In this document: in pieces, positions 1 to 8,740 of the stretch
Numbering within the stretch: position 1 is the first letter of the stretch
How the letters are laid out: every line of letters begins with the position of its first letter
Source of the DNA: Didymodactylos carnosus
Taxonomy: Eukaryota > Rotifera > Eurotatoria > Philodinida > Philodinidae
Reading direction: 5' to 3'
DNA: 22,233 nt
Assembly (NCBI GenBank): GCA_905250885.1
Contig: CAJNOQ010002893.1
Coordinates: forward strand, 1 to 22,233
Made by a program: the position numbers and the translations under genes
The notes under the pieces: model-generated
Told to the model about the DNA's origin: nothing
The model's database searches: none
The model's input: only the letters and a program-made list of their open reading frames with translations

Positions 1-1
1 A

Positions 2-109
2 CCTTCTCTCGTCATAGCATCTAAAGACTGTAACGATAAATTTATCATGTACAATATCAATGACCAAGTTGAAAGATTTCTTGTGAAAGTCTTACACATT
101 ATTGCGTAA
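2..109 (+). CDS. 3' end of an upstream gene (partial, possible WD40-like end)
   Basis: One frame stays open from the window edge to TAA at 107-109, giving 35 residues that end in HIIA. The stretch IASKDCNDKFIMYNI has the spacing of a WD40 repeat strand (small residue, Lys/Asp, hydrophobic alternation), but this is a weak resemblance over a short piece. An AATAAA signal 13 nt after the stop (122-127) supports the end of a transcript. The start and any earlier exons lie outside the window. It could also be a chance open frame. Confidence 0.35.
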   Translation, partial: PSLVIASKDCNDKFIMYNINDQVERFLVKVLHIIA

Positions 110-121
110 GCAAAACATACG

Positions 122-127
122 AATAAA
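122..127 (+). promoter_or_regulatory. Polyadenylation signal AATAAA of the upstream gene
   Basis: Canonical AATAAA, 13 nt downstream of the TAA that closes the partial upstream reading frame. The next 250 bases up to the start at 383 hold only AT-rich sequence, including a TATA-like run near 191-204 that could serve the next gene. Confidence 0.35.
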
Positions 128-363
128 TCTTAATCGCTGGTTTTTTATTACAATGCTAGATAAAGTTTAACAGTTCCTTTTACTATAAGTGTATATATTT
201 ATATGAAAAGAATGTCCGTTTGTTTCTGTATATATTTGTTCGCAATGTGGCAACTATAGAAAAGTAAAGTTGACGAATCTCATTAAACAGAAATAGAGTC
301 ATAATTAAAATATTTCTAAATCCTATAATATGTGTAAATAAACTTAAGAAACTTTGTTGTTTA

Positions 364-379
364 TGACTATACGTTTTAG
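364..379 (+). promoter_or_regulatory. Splice acceptor directly before the start codon (5'UTR intron or spliced-leader site)
   Basis: A T-rich tract ending in TTTTAG at 379 sits 3 nt before the ATG at 383. It has the same shape as the internal acceptors of this gene. It may end a 5'UTR intron, or be a trans-splice acceptor for a spliced leader. No upstream donor is obvious. Confidence 0.4.
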
Positions 380-382
380 ATA

Positions 383-2099
383 ATGTCTAATAAACGTGTA
401 TTAAATAAGACGTTTACATTATACTCAAATGGATACACTGAACAATACGCCAGTCTATCAGATTCATTGTCTTCATCTCAACCGAGTGCTCTGTTAAATA
501 TTACAAATTTAACGTCACCATCACCTTCATTGAATCATGTTGATCCACGTTACAAAACATTCACAAAATATAAATTAAAAAACCATAATAATAATTCAAC
601 ACCAAATGAACACATGATGAAAACAAAAACGAAAAAACTTCATCGTGTTCCTGCTATATCAGATGAAATAATTGTGAATAAATCGTTGTCAACATTTGCC
701 GAGAAATATGCATGTGATGGAAAATATTTTGATTCAATAATAGATGACAATAATGATGGAATTGATATTCTAAGATGTACTCATCAATCCGATTCATTTC
801 TGGATCAATCCATCACTGATTTATTAACATTTACAAATCGTATGTTATACACATTTTTTGAATATTTTTTAAAAAAATTGAGAATTTCTTCATACTAACA
901 AAGAGGATTGAGGAGTAGAGGTAGAGGATGAACATTAAAACTATAGCTACATCAGAATCTTTTATTCTTTTCTCTTAAAAGTAATTCTTTTTAATTTATT
1001 TCCTTGCAGTCTTGGATAGTTTGTTGATTTGATTTATTTTGTTTTAGCAAATCGCGTATTAAGTGAATCCATGCAAGTCGTTACGAGTCGTCATTCATCA
1101 TTTAATGATTTAAAACATTTGAGCGATAATAGCTGTAATTTATTAGCACCAGTCGATGATTACATTTATCGTTTAGAAAACTCTGTCAAAATAACAGCAG
1201 CTCACCATCATTATCATATTTCATCAATTTCAAAGAACGATGAGAATAATAAGAGTTTTAAAGAAATGCAAATAGGTTTATTACCAACAGCCGATGAAAA
1301 TAGCGACGAACTTAATCAACAAACATGTATGAGAATGCGATGACTGTTCTAGTTCGTTGTCTAGTTGTTGTTTTTTGAATTTGTTTTTGTTTTTGTTTAG
1401 TTAAATCAATCGTTGACGATCAACAGTTGAGATTAAAAGAAAGTGAACAACATATTTATCAAGAAATAAGTATTGTTCATGTAGATCCAAAGTGTATGCT
1501 AGATGATGATCAAAAACTACAAGTAACAAAATCAAAAAAACAATTGTCTCGTATTCCTGTATTAAGTCCAAATACAACAAGATCAACTATGACCGTACGA
1601 ACATGTGTTTTGAATAAAAATGATCAATCAAAAAAACATGATAATAAACAATCGACGTCAATAACTGGTAAGCGAATAATCTGAGTTATTTGCAGAGAGG
1701 TAATGAGGATCTAGAAGTTGGAGAATGGGAAGTTAAACATTTTTTAACTATTGGATGGGTGTATCCTTATTCACTTTTTATTCCTCTGTTCGTTAGTTCT
1801 AATTTATTTAATCTAATAACTTCTTTGTAGATCTGCTCGAAGAATGGACAAAACTTCTACCTAAATTAAAAACACTATTGACTAACACTCGAAAAATTCC
1901 ATTACGTGTAAGTAGAAAAAAAGTGTAAAAAATTGCCATTTCTTTTCGATGAGTGTATTTGCTTTAGGTTCATGTTAATTCAGATGAATTTCATTGTTGT
2001 AAACAATTACTTCGTGACATAGAATTACTTTCGTCGAGTTGGACATATATAGTTGGTAATTTCCGATCAATTTTACAATTTCATCAACAAAATTCATAA
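383..2099 (+). CDS. Unrecognised low-complexity protein, five exons, 403 aa
   Basis: I do not recognise the family. The five exons are 383-839, 1048-1326, 1401-1667, 1831-1907 and 1968-2099. All donors are GTATGT, GTATGA, GTAAGC or GTAAGT, all acceptors end in TTTAG or TTGTAG, and every junction keeps phase, which is good evidence for a real gene. The stop is TAA at 2097-2099. The protein is polar and Ser/Asn/Lys/His-rich, has no signal peptide or membrane segment, and looks mostly disordered to about residue 335. The last 70 residues are more ordered: a helix-like segment with LLEEWTKLLPKLKTLL, then a Cys/Leu/Trp-containing segment around DEFHCCKQLLRDIELL. Two basic-hydrophobic motifs resemble each other: KKLHRVPAIS in exon 1 and KKQLSRIPVLS in exon 3. 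The second contains an SRIP core at residues 295-298. A scaffold or cytoskeletal role is only a guess. The first ATG is used because an acceptor-like site lies just before it. Confidence 0.75.
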
Positions 2100-2473
2100 T
2101 CACACTGACACTAGAATCCCTTCTATTTTTACATTTATTTCTGCTTTTTATGGATAGTATTAGTATTAGGTTTTGCTGTTTTAGTTTGAGCCAGATGTGC
2201 TCATTTTGTAACTATATCTCATATTGTGTTCAAATCAATATTTTTAATTTTAATATCTAAAGAATGTGATTGTTTTAGTTTCTGTTTCTACTATTATTTT
2301 CAATTTTATTGGTGATTTTTTCTGAATTTTAAAAATGTACTAAAAATAATTGATACTTATCGAATTTGTCGACGCACAATTTCTTTGTTTCTAATATAGT
2401 AAATTGCGTCAAAAATATTTTATTATTTGTAATCTAGTTTTTTGTTGTTTATTCAGTAATAAAACAGATCAAT
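2100..2473 (+). promoter_or_regulatory. 3' flank of the 403-aa gene with polyadenylation signal
   Basis: AT-rich non-coding stretch after the TAA at 2097. AATAAA occurs at 2458-2463, just before the first mobile element. Nothing else is evident in it. Confidence 0.5.
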
Positions 2474-2661
2474 GTCCTAGTCAGGGCTGCAAATAGGAGC
2501 CGAACATTAGGGGGGCGTAAACCAAAATTTCTCTGAGGTAGTGTGAAATTGATAAAAAAAAATTTGTGCGAGTAATGGATAAAATAACACCAACTTTTTC
2601 AATTATTCGGGGGATGCGCACCCTCTCACACCCTCCCATTATTTGCGCCTCTGGTCCTAGT
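2474..2661. mobile_element. hAT-type MITE with perfect 8-bp target-site duplication
   Basis: The 8-bp direct repeat GTCCTAGT occurs at 2474-2481 and again at 2654-2661. Between them lies a 172-bp element that begins CAGGGCTGCAAATA and whose other end, read in reverse complement, begins CAGAGGCGCAAATA. The CAGGG-type ends with an 8-bp duplication are the hallmarks of hAT transposons, so this is a non-autonomous hAT derivative. The inside has no coding capacity and holds C/G-rich runs next to both ends. The intact duplication suggests a fairly recent or little-eroded insertion. Confidence 0.82.
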
Positions 2662-2702
2662 TCCACGTTTCTTATTCAAAACTTGGGAACAAGTTCCCTT
2701 TA

Positions 2703-3416
2703 TAGGGAACTTAAACAATCCAGATTTCGACTATTCCATCGTAAAGAGCATCACTTAAAACCTATAAATTGACAAAAGAAAGTTGGCGGCAAACACTCAA
2801 AACCCAAAAAAAATTCAATTTACTCTCATTAGCCCTGAGGAGGACCAAAGGCAAAATTTTTTTTTTGCTAAATATACATTAAATATACATCATTGAACTC
2901 AGTTTCGTACGTAGATTACGAATATAGTATTGGTTTTGAATAGAAATTCTAAAAATTTCGCTCGATTCCTGAGGGGAACCAAGGGAAAGAAGTTATGACG
3001 AAAACATTTTTTCAGAAAATCACATCATTCGATTCCGCTTTGTACGTAGATTATGAATATCGTGTTTATTTTGAATAAAGTTTGTAAGCAGCTACTTTTA
3101 ATTGAAAAAACTTTCCTCTACTCCCCCCTGCTTAGTGTTCCCTTTACATTTTCTTGGAGTCATATACCGTTCGATTCCGCTTTTTACATACATTAAGAAA
3201 ACAAACGTACGAAACTGAGTTCAATGATGTATATTTAGCAGAAAAATTTTTTTGTCAAAATTTGTGCCTTTGGTCCCCCTCAGGCACTAATGAGAGTAAA
3301 TTGAATTTTTTTTTGGTTTTGAGTGTTTACCACCAACTTTCTTTTGTCAATTGATAGGTTTTAAGCGATGCTCGTTACGATGAAATAGTCGAAATCTGGA
3401 TTCTTTAAGTTCCCTA
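2703..3416. mobile_element. Foldback MITE with about 210-bp inverted arms, TA-flanked
   Basis: The left arm 2705-2912 and the right arm 3205-3414 are imperfect reverse complements over about 210 bp. Examples are TCAGTTTCGTACG against CGTACGAAACTGA at the inner ends and GGGAACTTAAA against TTTAAGTTCCC at the outer ends. The element is bounded by TA on both sides (2703-2704 and 3415-3416), which fits Tc1/mariner-type insertion. No transposase is present. Open frames inside are by-products of the repeat. The central 290 bp is built from repeats that also occur in the left arm. Confidence 0.8.
2834..3102 (+). repeat. Tandem 134-bp repeat inside the foldback element
   Basis: Two units with a period of about 134 bp begin CCTGAGGAGGACCAAAGG (2834) and CCTGAGGGGAACCAAGGG (2968). 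Both contain the block TACGTAGATTAYGAATAT (about 2908 and 3042). A shorter third trace of the block, TTCGATTCCGCTTT, recurs near 3172. The left inverted arm therefore includes part of a tandem array. Confidence 0.65.
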
Positions 3417-3780
3417 ATGCGTTCACTCTGGGCCGGACCGGGTCAAAATTCGTTAGACCGGACACGGACTAGACCGTAAAAACGTGGCCCGAGACGATCT
3501 CTGTATTCGCCTATATGACATGAGCTGTCTTGTTTGAACCTGACTATCTACTTGGTTAATGTCTATCTTTGCTCTTACTCTCTTACTCTCTTCGTGCATA
3601 TGCAAGTGATCACAATTTTTTATCAGTTTTTTGTCATTATTACTACATAAATATAGTTAGATGTCGTACAAATATGGCGAATGCTAATTGTTCTTTTTAA
3701 TGGCGAATGAAGAACCAATAGATATATCTGAAATACACACTAATCGAAACTGAAACGACTGAAATAAATAAAAGACATTT
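3417..3780. other. Gene-free stretch with a GC-rich patch at about 3425-3510
   Basis: The patch around 3425-3510 is far richer in G and C than its surroundings and repeats short GACCGG and GGCCCG words, for example GGGCCGGACCGGG at 3431-3443. It looks like a fragment of an unrelated repeat, but no ends or reading frame could be defined. The remainder to 3780 is AT-rich and featureless. Confidence 0.4.
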
Positions 3781-4230
3781 AAGCATGGCTTAGTGGTTAT
3801 GTTGTTCGTCACGTACGTCAAACGCGTAGTGTTCGAACCTCGGCGTCACCTGGTCATGTAATAGCCCTAGACAAGTTATCTCGGATTAGCCGTCCGACAC
3901 TCACTACGTTGTAACGTACAATACAGTTCCTCTGGCTAGTTCCCATAACTTTCTGAAAAGCCAGTATGTGGTTAGTAAGTGTGTATCGCTCAAGTAATTG
4001 GGCGAAAGAACGCTGTGCCAGACTAGTCTTCTGTCCAGAGCTGCGGTTGATGACTAGTAACGAGAAGGGCGACCATGTCAGAAGTTTGTCAGCTGCAGGG
4101 AAGATATCAGGTTATAATAAACTACTATTCGGTAGCACCCTATACTGGAAATGGCAGCTGCAAGGCGGGGTATTCTTCCTTCCATCCTTCGAAAAGGCTG
4201 ATATCTATTATTGTTCAAGCTTGTCTGATG
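3781..4230 (+). mobile_element. tRNA-derived SINE-like element
   Basis: The head has an A-box-like TGGCTTAGTGG at 3786-3796 and a B-box-like TGTTCGAACCT at 3830-3840, about 33 nt apart, followed by CGGCGTCACC. This is the layout of an internal RNA polymerase III promoter derived from a tRNA. The T-stem pairing is poor, so it is not a working tRNA. The following 390 bp are richer in G and C than the neighbourhood and non-coding, and may be the SINE body. The 3' boundary is a guess; TTTAAG occurs near both ends but is too short to be a safe target duplication. An open frame at 3966-4250 inside it is probably not a gene. Confidence 0.45.
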
Positions 4231-4995
4231 ATAATCGATTTTTAAGTTGACTGAGTGAAATGAAAGTAGACTAAAAGCTTTGTCTATACACTTTCTCGCC
4301 TAAATAGTCTCTCAATTATTTCTGATCGTACATATATCTTTCTCTTTCTGCAGATTTAATTTCTAATTAATAGTTATATGCTATATTAATAGTTAATTAA
4401 TAATAGTGGATACGTTCTCTATAGTGTACGTAGCAATTATATGTTCCTAGAAGAGATGATTAATCTCACCACATAGCATTTAGTGTAAAGAAATATAGGA
4501 GTCATTTAATCGGCGACCATCTGTAACACTATTGGAGACGTTAATTTTCTGTGCTCTCGATAGAGTACAATCAACATGTAAACATTTGCATTTGTCAGAA
4601 CGCGTTTTTCCTTTTAAATTATAAAGAACGCAATCAGATGTGTTTGTCAAACAGCGTCCAGACGCGTTTAGGACGACTGAGTTTTTATGTGCTCGAGTTA
4701 GATGTTTCATTTTGGATGCGCTAAAAAGTACGTCTGAGCTGTCAGAAATAGTACGGTTTTTAATGTAACATAGTTACCATTAGCTGCTGTTACCTTAAAA
4801 TCCGTACTGCTTCGACTTGTGGCTCCAACTCGTTTTAGATATCATAAATGTTTGTATGGATATCGTTTGAATACTCTTCAGAATGTTGTGAGTGCTCTCA
4901 CTCTAGGTTACGGGCACTTCTCTCAGTGGACTTTCAAACCTTTATAAAGCATAATTAGTCTTACTAATACAAACACTTAGTGAAAGATTTTTTAT
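4231..4995. other. Intergenic stretch before the seryl-tRNA synthetase gene
   Basis: AT-rich with several TTAATTAATA-like runs near 4365-4400. A 76-codon open frame on the minus strand (4480-4710) shows no recognised family or splice support and is not called. No promoter could be assigned with confidence. Confidence 0.4.
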
Positions 4996-5010
4996 TTGCA
5001 CCTTTTTTAG
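4989..5010 (+). promoter_or_regulatory. Splice acceptor 3 nt before the SARS2 start (5'UTR intron or spliced-leader site)
   Basis: A long T-rich run ends in CCTTTTTTAG at 5010, followed by AAC and then ATG at 5014. It is a strong acceptor with the same 3-nt spacing to the start codon as in the gene at 383. Confidence 0.5.
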
Positions 5011-5013
5011 AAC

Positions 5014-7626
5014 ATGTCTTTGTCAATTTATAAAATATTCTTACCGTTCAATAGTACACAACCTATTAGAAATTGTTTATTCTTTTTAACTAAACGTTAT
5101 GATCAGCAACATAATCAAAAAAGTTTCATTCATCAACAAAAATCTTCGACATTTGATGTTTGGTCGTTCAATGATCATAAAGTCTATTTAGATCAAGTTA
5201 AAAGCCACATTAATCGACTAAATCCATATCAAGAGATTGATCTGAGAGCAGCGCAATTAAATTGGGATTACATACTCGACCAACAATACGAAAATACAAT
5301 TGCCGAAAATATTTTTGCTAGAAAAGCCGATGCCAACATATTACAAGTAGTACGTGAACATTTTTGAAAAACGATTTTCTATCTGGTTGGATGTAGAAAG
5401 ATGAATTATTAATAATTTTTTCCTTTTTTTTCTAATTTGAAGCACAATCTATATAAAGAGATTCAAGGTTTAATTCACAGAATAGAAGAGAAAAAGCTTG
5501 ATCCACTACAAGGAGAAGTAAGCTGTAATTTGTTCTTTTTCATTTCTGCTAATCCGCTTCATTTCAGAAACAAATAAAACTGAAAATTCAAGATTTATAC
5601 AATCAAGCAATGAAATTACCAAGTCAAACACACCCAGACTCTGTGAGTCGTAGGTACTCTATATGTTATCTCACATTTTCGTTCTCTTGTTCTTATGCAA
5701 GATTTATTTTAATTTTTAGCCAGTTGGATGTGAAACAGACGCAAGAGTGATACGTATAGTTGGAGAAAAACCCGGTAAGACAATGGTTATTGAACGAGAA
5801 CGTGACTAAGACGAAGAAATTAGTTATGATTTTCACAGCCACTTTTTTGGTCTCTCTCTCTAGAATTAAGTGTATCACAACGAACCGTCGATCAAATTGG
5901 CACAGATTTTAATATGTTGCTATTAGAGTAAATCTGATACTTTTCTTTTTTTCAGAATAAATATGTTGATATGTTTGTTTTAGAAATATGGGTCAAGTAT
6001 CGTTTCGTGGCTCTTACGCGCTATTTAACGATTTTGCTCGTTTTGAACGTGCACTTATGTATTATACATTTCAAAAACTAACAGATTATGTGTGTTTCGA
6101 ATTTTATGAATACTTGTCTTCATACAATGCCCAGGTTTTTTTTTGTTTTATGTAGGGTTTTAAAATGGTTTCTGTACCAGATATCCTGCACCATGGAATA
6201 ATAGTGAGTAGTTGTGTTGAAAAACAAAAACTAGTTATTAATTGTTAACAATGAATTTAGGAATCATGTGGTTTTCCTACTCGTGACAAACGCACTCAAG
6301 TTTATCAGTTGGATTATGGTGAAGAATTTGGTCGTTACTGTTTAGCTGGTACATCTGAAATGGCTTTAGCCGGACTACTAAAACATAATACATTTCGCAA
6401 AGACGAACTGCCATTAAAGTAGGTTTAGTTTTTGCTCTTCTATCTCTTTACTGATATGTTTTTGTTTAATTTAGATTGGCAGCGTGTAGTCGATGTTATC
6501 GTGCTGAAGTGGCTGGAGGTAAATCCGAAGGTAATTTATATCGTGTGCACGAATTTACAAAAGTCGAAATGTATTGTGTGACAAGTGATGAACCGGGCGC
6601 TAGTGATAAAATGTTAGAAGACATTGTCAATATACAAACGGATTTATACAGTGAATTAGGTCTCCATTTTAGGTAGAAGTGACATCAATCTTACTTCTCG
6701 TGAGATTTCAAATTTTCATGATTTCTTTTTTTTAGAATTCTTGATATGCCGACAGAAGAATTGGGTCTGTCAGCTTATAGAAAAAATGACATTGAGGCAT
6801 GGATGCCAGCTAAACAATTTTACGGAGAAGTCAGAACGGTGTAGAGCAACAAATTAATGAAATAAAAACGTTTCTGTCTCTTTGTTTTAGGTTAGTAGTG
6901 CGTCGAATTGTAGTGATTTTCAAAGTAGAAGATTACATATCAAATATATTGATGATAATACTGAAGAACGTTTTGCGCATACGGTAAATTGTCGTCGTTT
7001 TCTATTGTCATTCAAGAATCTTGTTTTTTGGTCTAGTTTTGGCGGAAAACTTTTAATCTCACGTGAAATGCTTAGATAGACTTTCCAGAAGAAAGATAGA
7101 CTTTTGCGTAGTAAAAAGGATATATTCCTCCTTAAATATCGAAGTGAAAAATTAACATAAAAGTTTACCATAAAGAGGTTTTTCGCCAGTGTGAAAATTT
7201 TCAGCGACGGAAAGTCAGAAATTCCAGAAACGAACTAGCAGCTCTCGGTCTTCCCCTTATCCTCTGTCCGCCGGTCACAGTCTTCTGCAGATTTTGAACT
7301 ATCAGCTACAGAATAAAGTATTCATCAGCTATTTTGCAAATATTGTAGTTGAATGGTACCGCGATGGCTTTACCACGAGTCATAACAGCGTTAATTGAGG
7401 CAAATTGGAGACCGGTAAGTGTTACTCTGTTACAGCAATTGCGTTTCTGAAATAGAGAGAAAAAGAGACGAATTTATGCAGACATCTCTTATTGGTTCCT
7501 GTGTTTGTTTAGAATGAGCAACAAGTCTATATTCCAAAACCGTTGCAACGATTCATGGATAATCGTGAATATATCACAACGAGTATACGTACACCAAAAA
7601 CATCTTGGATAAGAACATTTAACTAA
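5014..7626 (+). CDS. SARS2: Seryl-tRNA synthetase, mitochondrial (13 exons, 493 aa)
   Basis: The enzyme charges mitochondrial tRNA-Ser with serine using ATP; it acts as a class II synthetase dimer in the matrix. Exons: 5014-5349, 5443-5517, 5568-5642, 5720-5774, 5864-5927, 5984-6089, 6156-6203, 6261-6418, 6475-6672, 6736-6829, 6891-6983, 7349-7414, 7513-7626; all joins keep phase. The N-terminus (about 30 residues, Lys/Arg/Ser with hydrophobic runs and no acidic residue) suits a mitochondrial presequence. A predicted helical tRNA-binding arm follows at about 60-155, then the family block [12 protein letters not shown]. The serine-binding TSE loop is at 284-286. Motif 2 is CYRAE at 313-317, with [11 protein letters not shown] after it. 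[15 protein letters not shown] follows at 403-417, and motif 3, [16 protein letters not shown], starts at 436. Animal mitochondrial SerRS is about 500-520 aa, so this looks complete. Most introns are 50-95 nt; intron 11 is 365 nt. Confidence 0.95.
5347..5352 (+). promoter_or_regulatory. Tandem donor sites at the end of SARS2 exon 1
   Basis: CAA GTA GTA CGT offers two in-phase donors, GTAGTA at 5347 and GTACGT at 5350. The second is the better match and was chosen. Use of the first would only remove one valine. Confidence 0.45.
6830..6844 (+). promoter_or_regulatory. Competing donor sites at the end of SARS2 exon 10
   Basis: The donor at 6830 (GTCAGA) gives GEVSSASNC, which is the conserved order in this family. 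A second in-phase donor at 6839 (GTGTAG) would insert three residues, VRT, in front of it. Conservation favours the first despite its weaker consensus. Confidence 0.45.
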
Positions 7627-7677
7627 TTACAGTTTTCTTTTGTTCATCGCTGTTGTTGGTATAATTTATATGGCTTA

Positions 7678-8149
7678 GGAGGGAATATCTTCAGGTAATA
7701 ACCTTCCATTTCAATGATCTTTTGCTGATAGATAGAGAGTAGTGTCCTAGTCAAAAACGTAAAAGCATTTCTGTTCATATTGCTTCTTTCAAAAGTGATG
7801 AATTTTTTTTTTGCCTGCACCAACCATACATCATACAAAACTAAAAATTTCAAAACTTTGCAACAATAGCGAATTAAGGTCTGAAACTTTTTGCTATAGG
7901 GATACTAATCGTCTGTCAATAGTCCAGAAAGTTTCAGGCTTTTAACTCTTCCCTTTCGCCAGTTATCAAATTTTACTGGCTTAGGGACAAGCATGTAATG
8001 TTTTCAGTTAACTACGTTTTTTCGTTACTCTTAAATATACGTGTTTCCAAACTCTTTTTTTTGATCGAAGTGATGACTACTAAAAATGACACTACTCTCT
8101 ATCTATTAACAAAAGAAATAGGACGTTACCGCCTGAAGATGTTCCCTCG
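7678..8149. mobile_element. MITE with about 65-bp terminal inverted repeats (copy 1 of a two-copy family)
   Basis: The left end from 7679 (GAGGGAATATCTTCAGG) matches the reverse complement of the right end at 8089-8148, and both arms contain GATAGATAGAGAGTAGTGTC or a near-identical form. TTA lies on each side (7675-7677 and 8150-8152), suggesting a 3-bp target duplication of the PIF/Harbinger type. The interior contains AGCGAATTAAGGTCTGAAAC and CCAGAAAGTTTCAGG, which recur in the element at 19356-20468. There is no coding capacity. It lies about 50 nt after the SARS2 stop and may be transcribed in that 3'UTR, because no AATAAA occurs before 8386. Confidence 0.8.
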
Positions 8150-8689
8150 TTAATTTTCTTTTCACGTAGTTTATTAGTCTGCACTGTATAGTCTTTTTTT
8201 GATACTTTTGGAATGTTATTTTGTCGTTTGTAATTGTATTAGAACTAAAATAATATCTACAATCAATTTTTACTACAATCAACATCTCTCGAAATCCGAT
8301 TTCTATATCTTAAGAGAATGTAGAAAATTTTATAAGTAATAAAAAGCTCTTCTAAATTCATATCAGTCAGATTGTGTCATTCATAAATAAATTTCTATTT
8401 TAAATTTTGAGATAATTTAGTCCTATCATTTTCTAATAATTCCTATTCTAATCGTCATAAATTACCATATCGGTGTAAAGTTAGTAAGAAGTTTTGGGTT
8501 GATATGTAAGTCTTACACAATTTTGTGCAGGTTGTTATAAGCTGCTATTTGATGGTTTTTTTTTAATGATAAACCAAGATATAGTTTTATATGGAGAAAG
8601 AACATGAGTTTCTTCAAATAATTTTCTGAAATTTGAGAAGAGATATTTTTCTTTCGAATATTCTGTCTTTGATTTACTGACTTATATTT
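8150..8689. other. AT-rich intergenic stretch between SARS2 and MED1
   Basis: Non-coding. It holds AATAAA at 8386-8391, the first such signal after the SARS2 stop at 7626. The upstream part of MED1 must also be here, but no promoter motif stands out. Confidence 0.4.
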
Positions 8690-8705
8690 GTTTCTCGCAT
8701 TATAG
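8690..8705 (+). promoter_or_regulatory. Acceptor-like site 35 nt before the MED1 start
   Basis: TTTCTCGCATTATAG ends at 8705, followed by 35 nt of leader to the ATG at 8741. It could end a 5'UTR intron or accept a spliced leader. It is weaker than the sites at 379 and 5010. Confidence 0.3.
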
Positions 8706-8740
8706 ATGTAGATTTAAAATAAAAAATATCAACATTTGCT

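Noticed and set aside
3154..3354. 66-codon plus-strand gene
   Set aside because: It is entirely inside the foldback element and runs into the right inverted arm.
3781..3850. Functional tRNA gene
   Set aside because: A and B boxes are present, but T-stem and acceptor pairing fail, so a SINE head is more likely.
3966..4250. 94-codon plus-strand gene
   Set aside because: Lies within the SINE-like body, shows no domain, and its length is explained by the GC-richer repeat sequence.
4480..4710. Minus-strand gene of 76 codons
   Set aside because: No recognised family, no splice or polyadenylation support, and a Cys/Ser/Lys composition without a pattern; probably chance.
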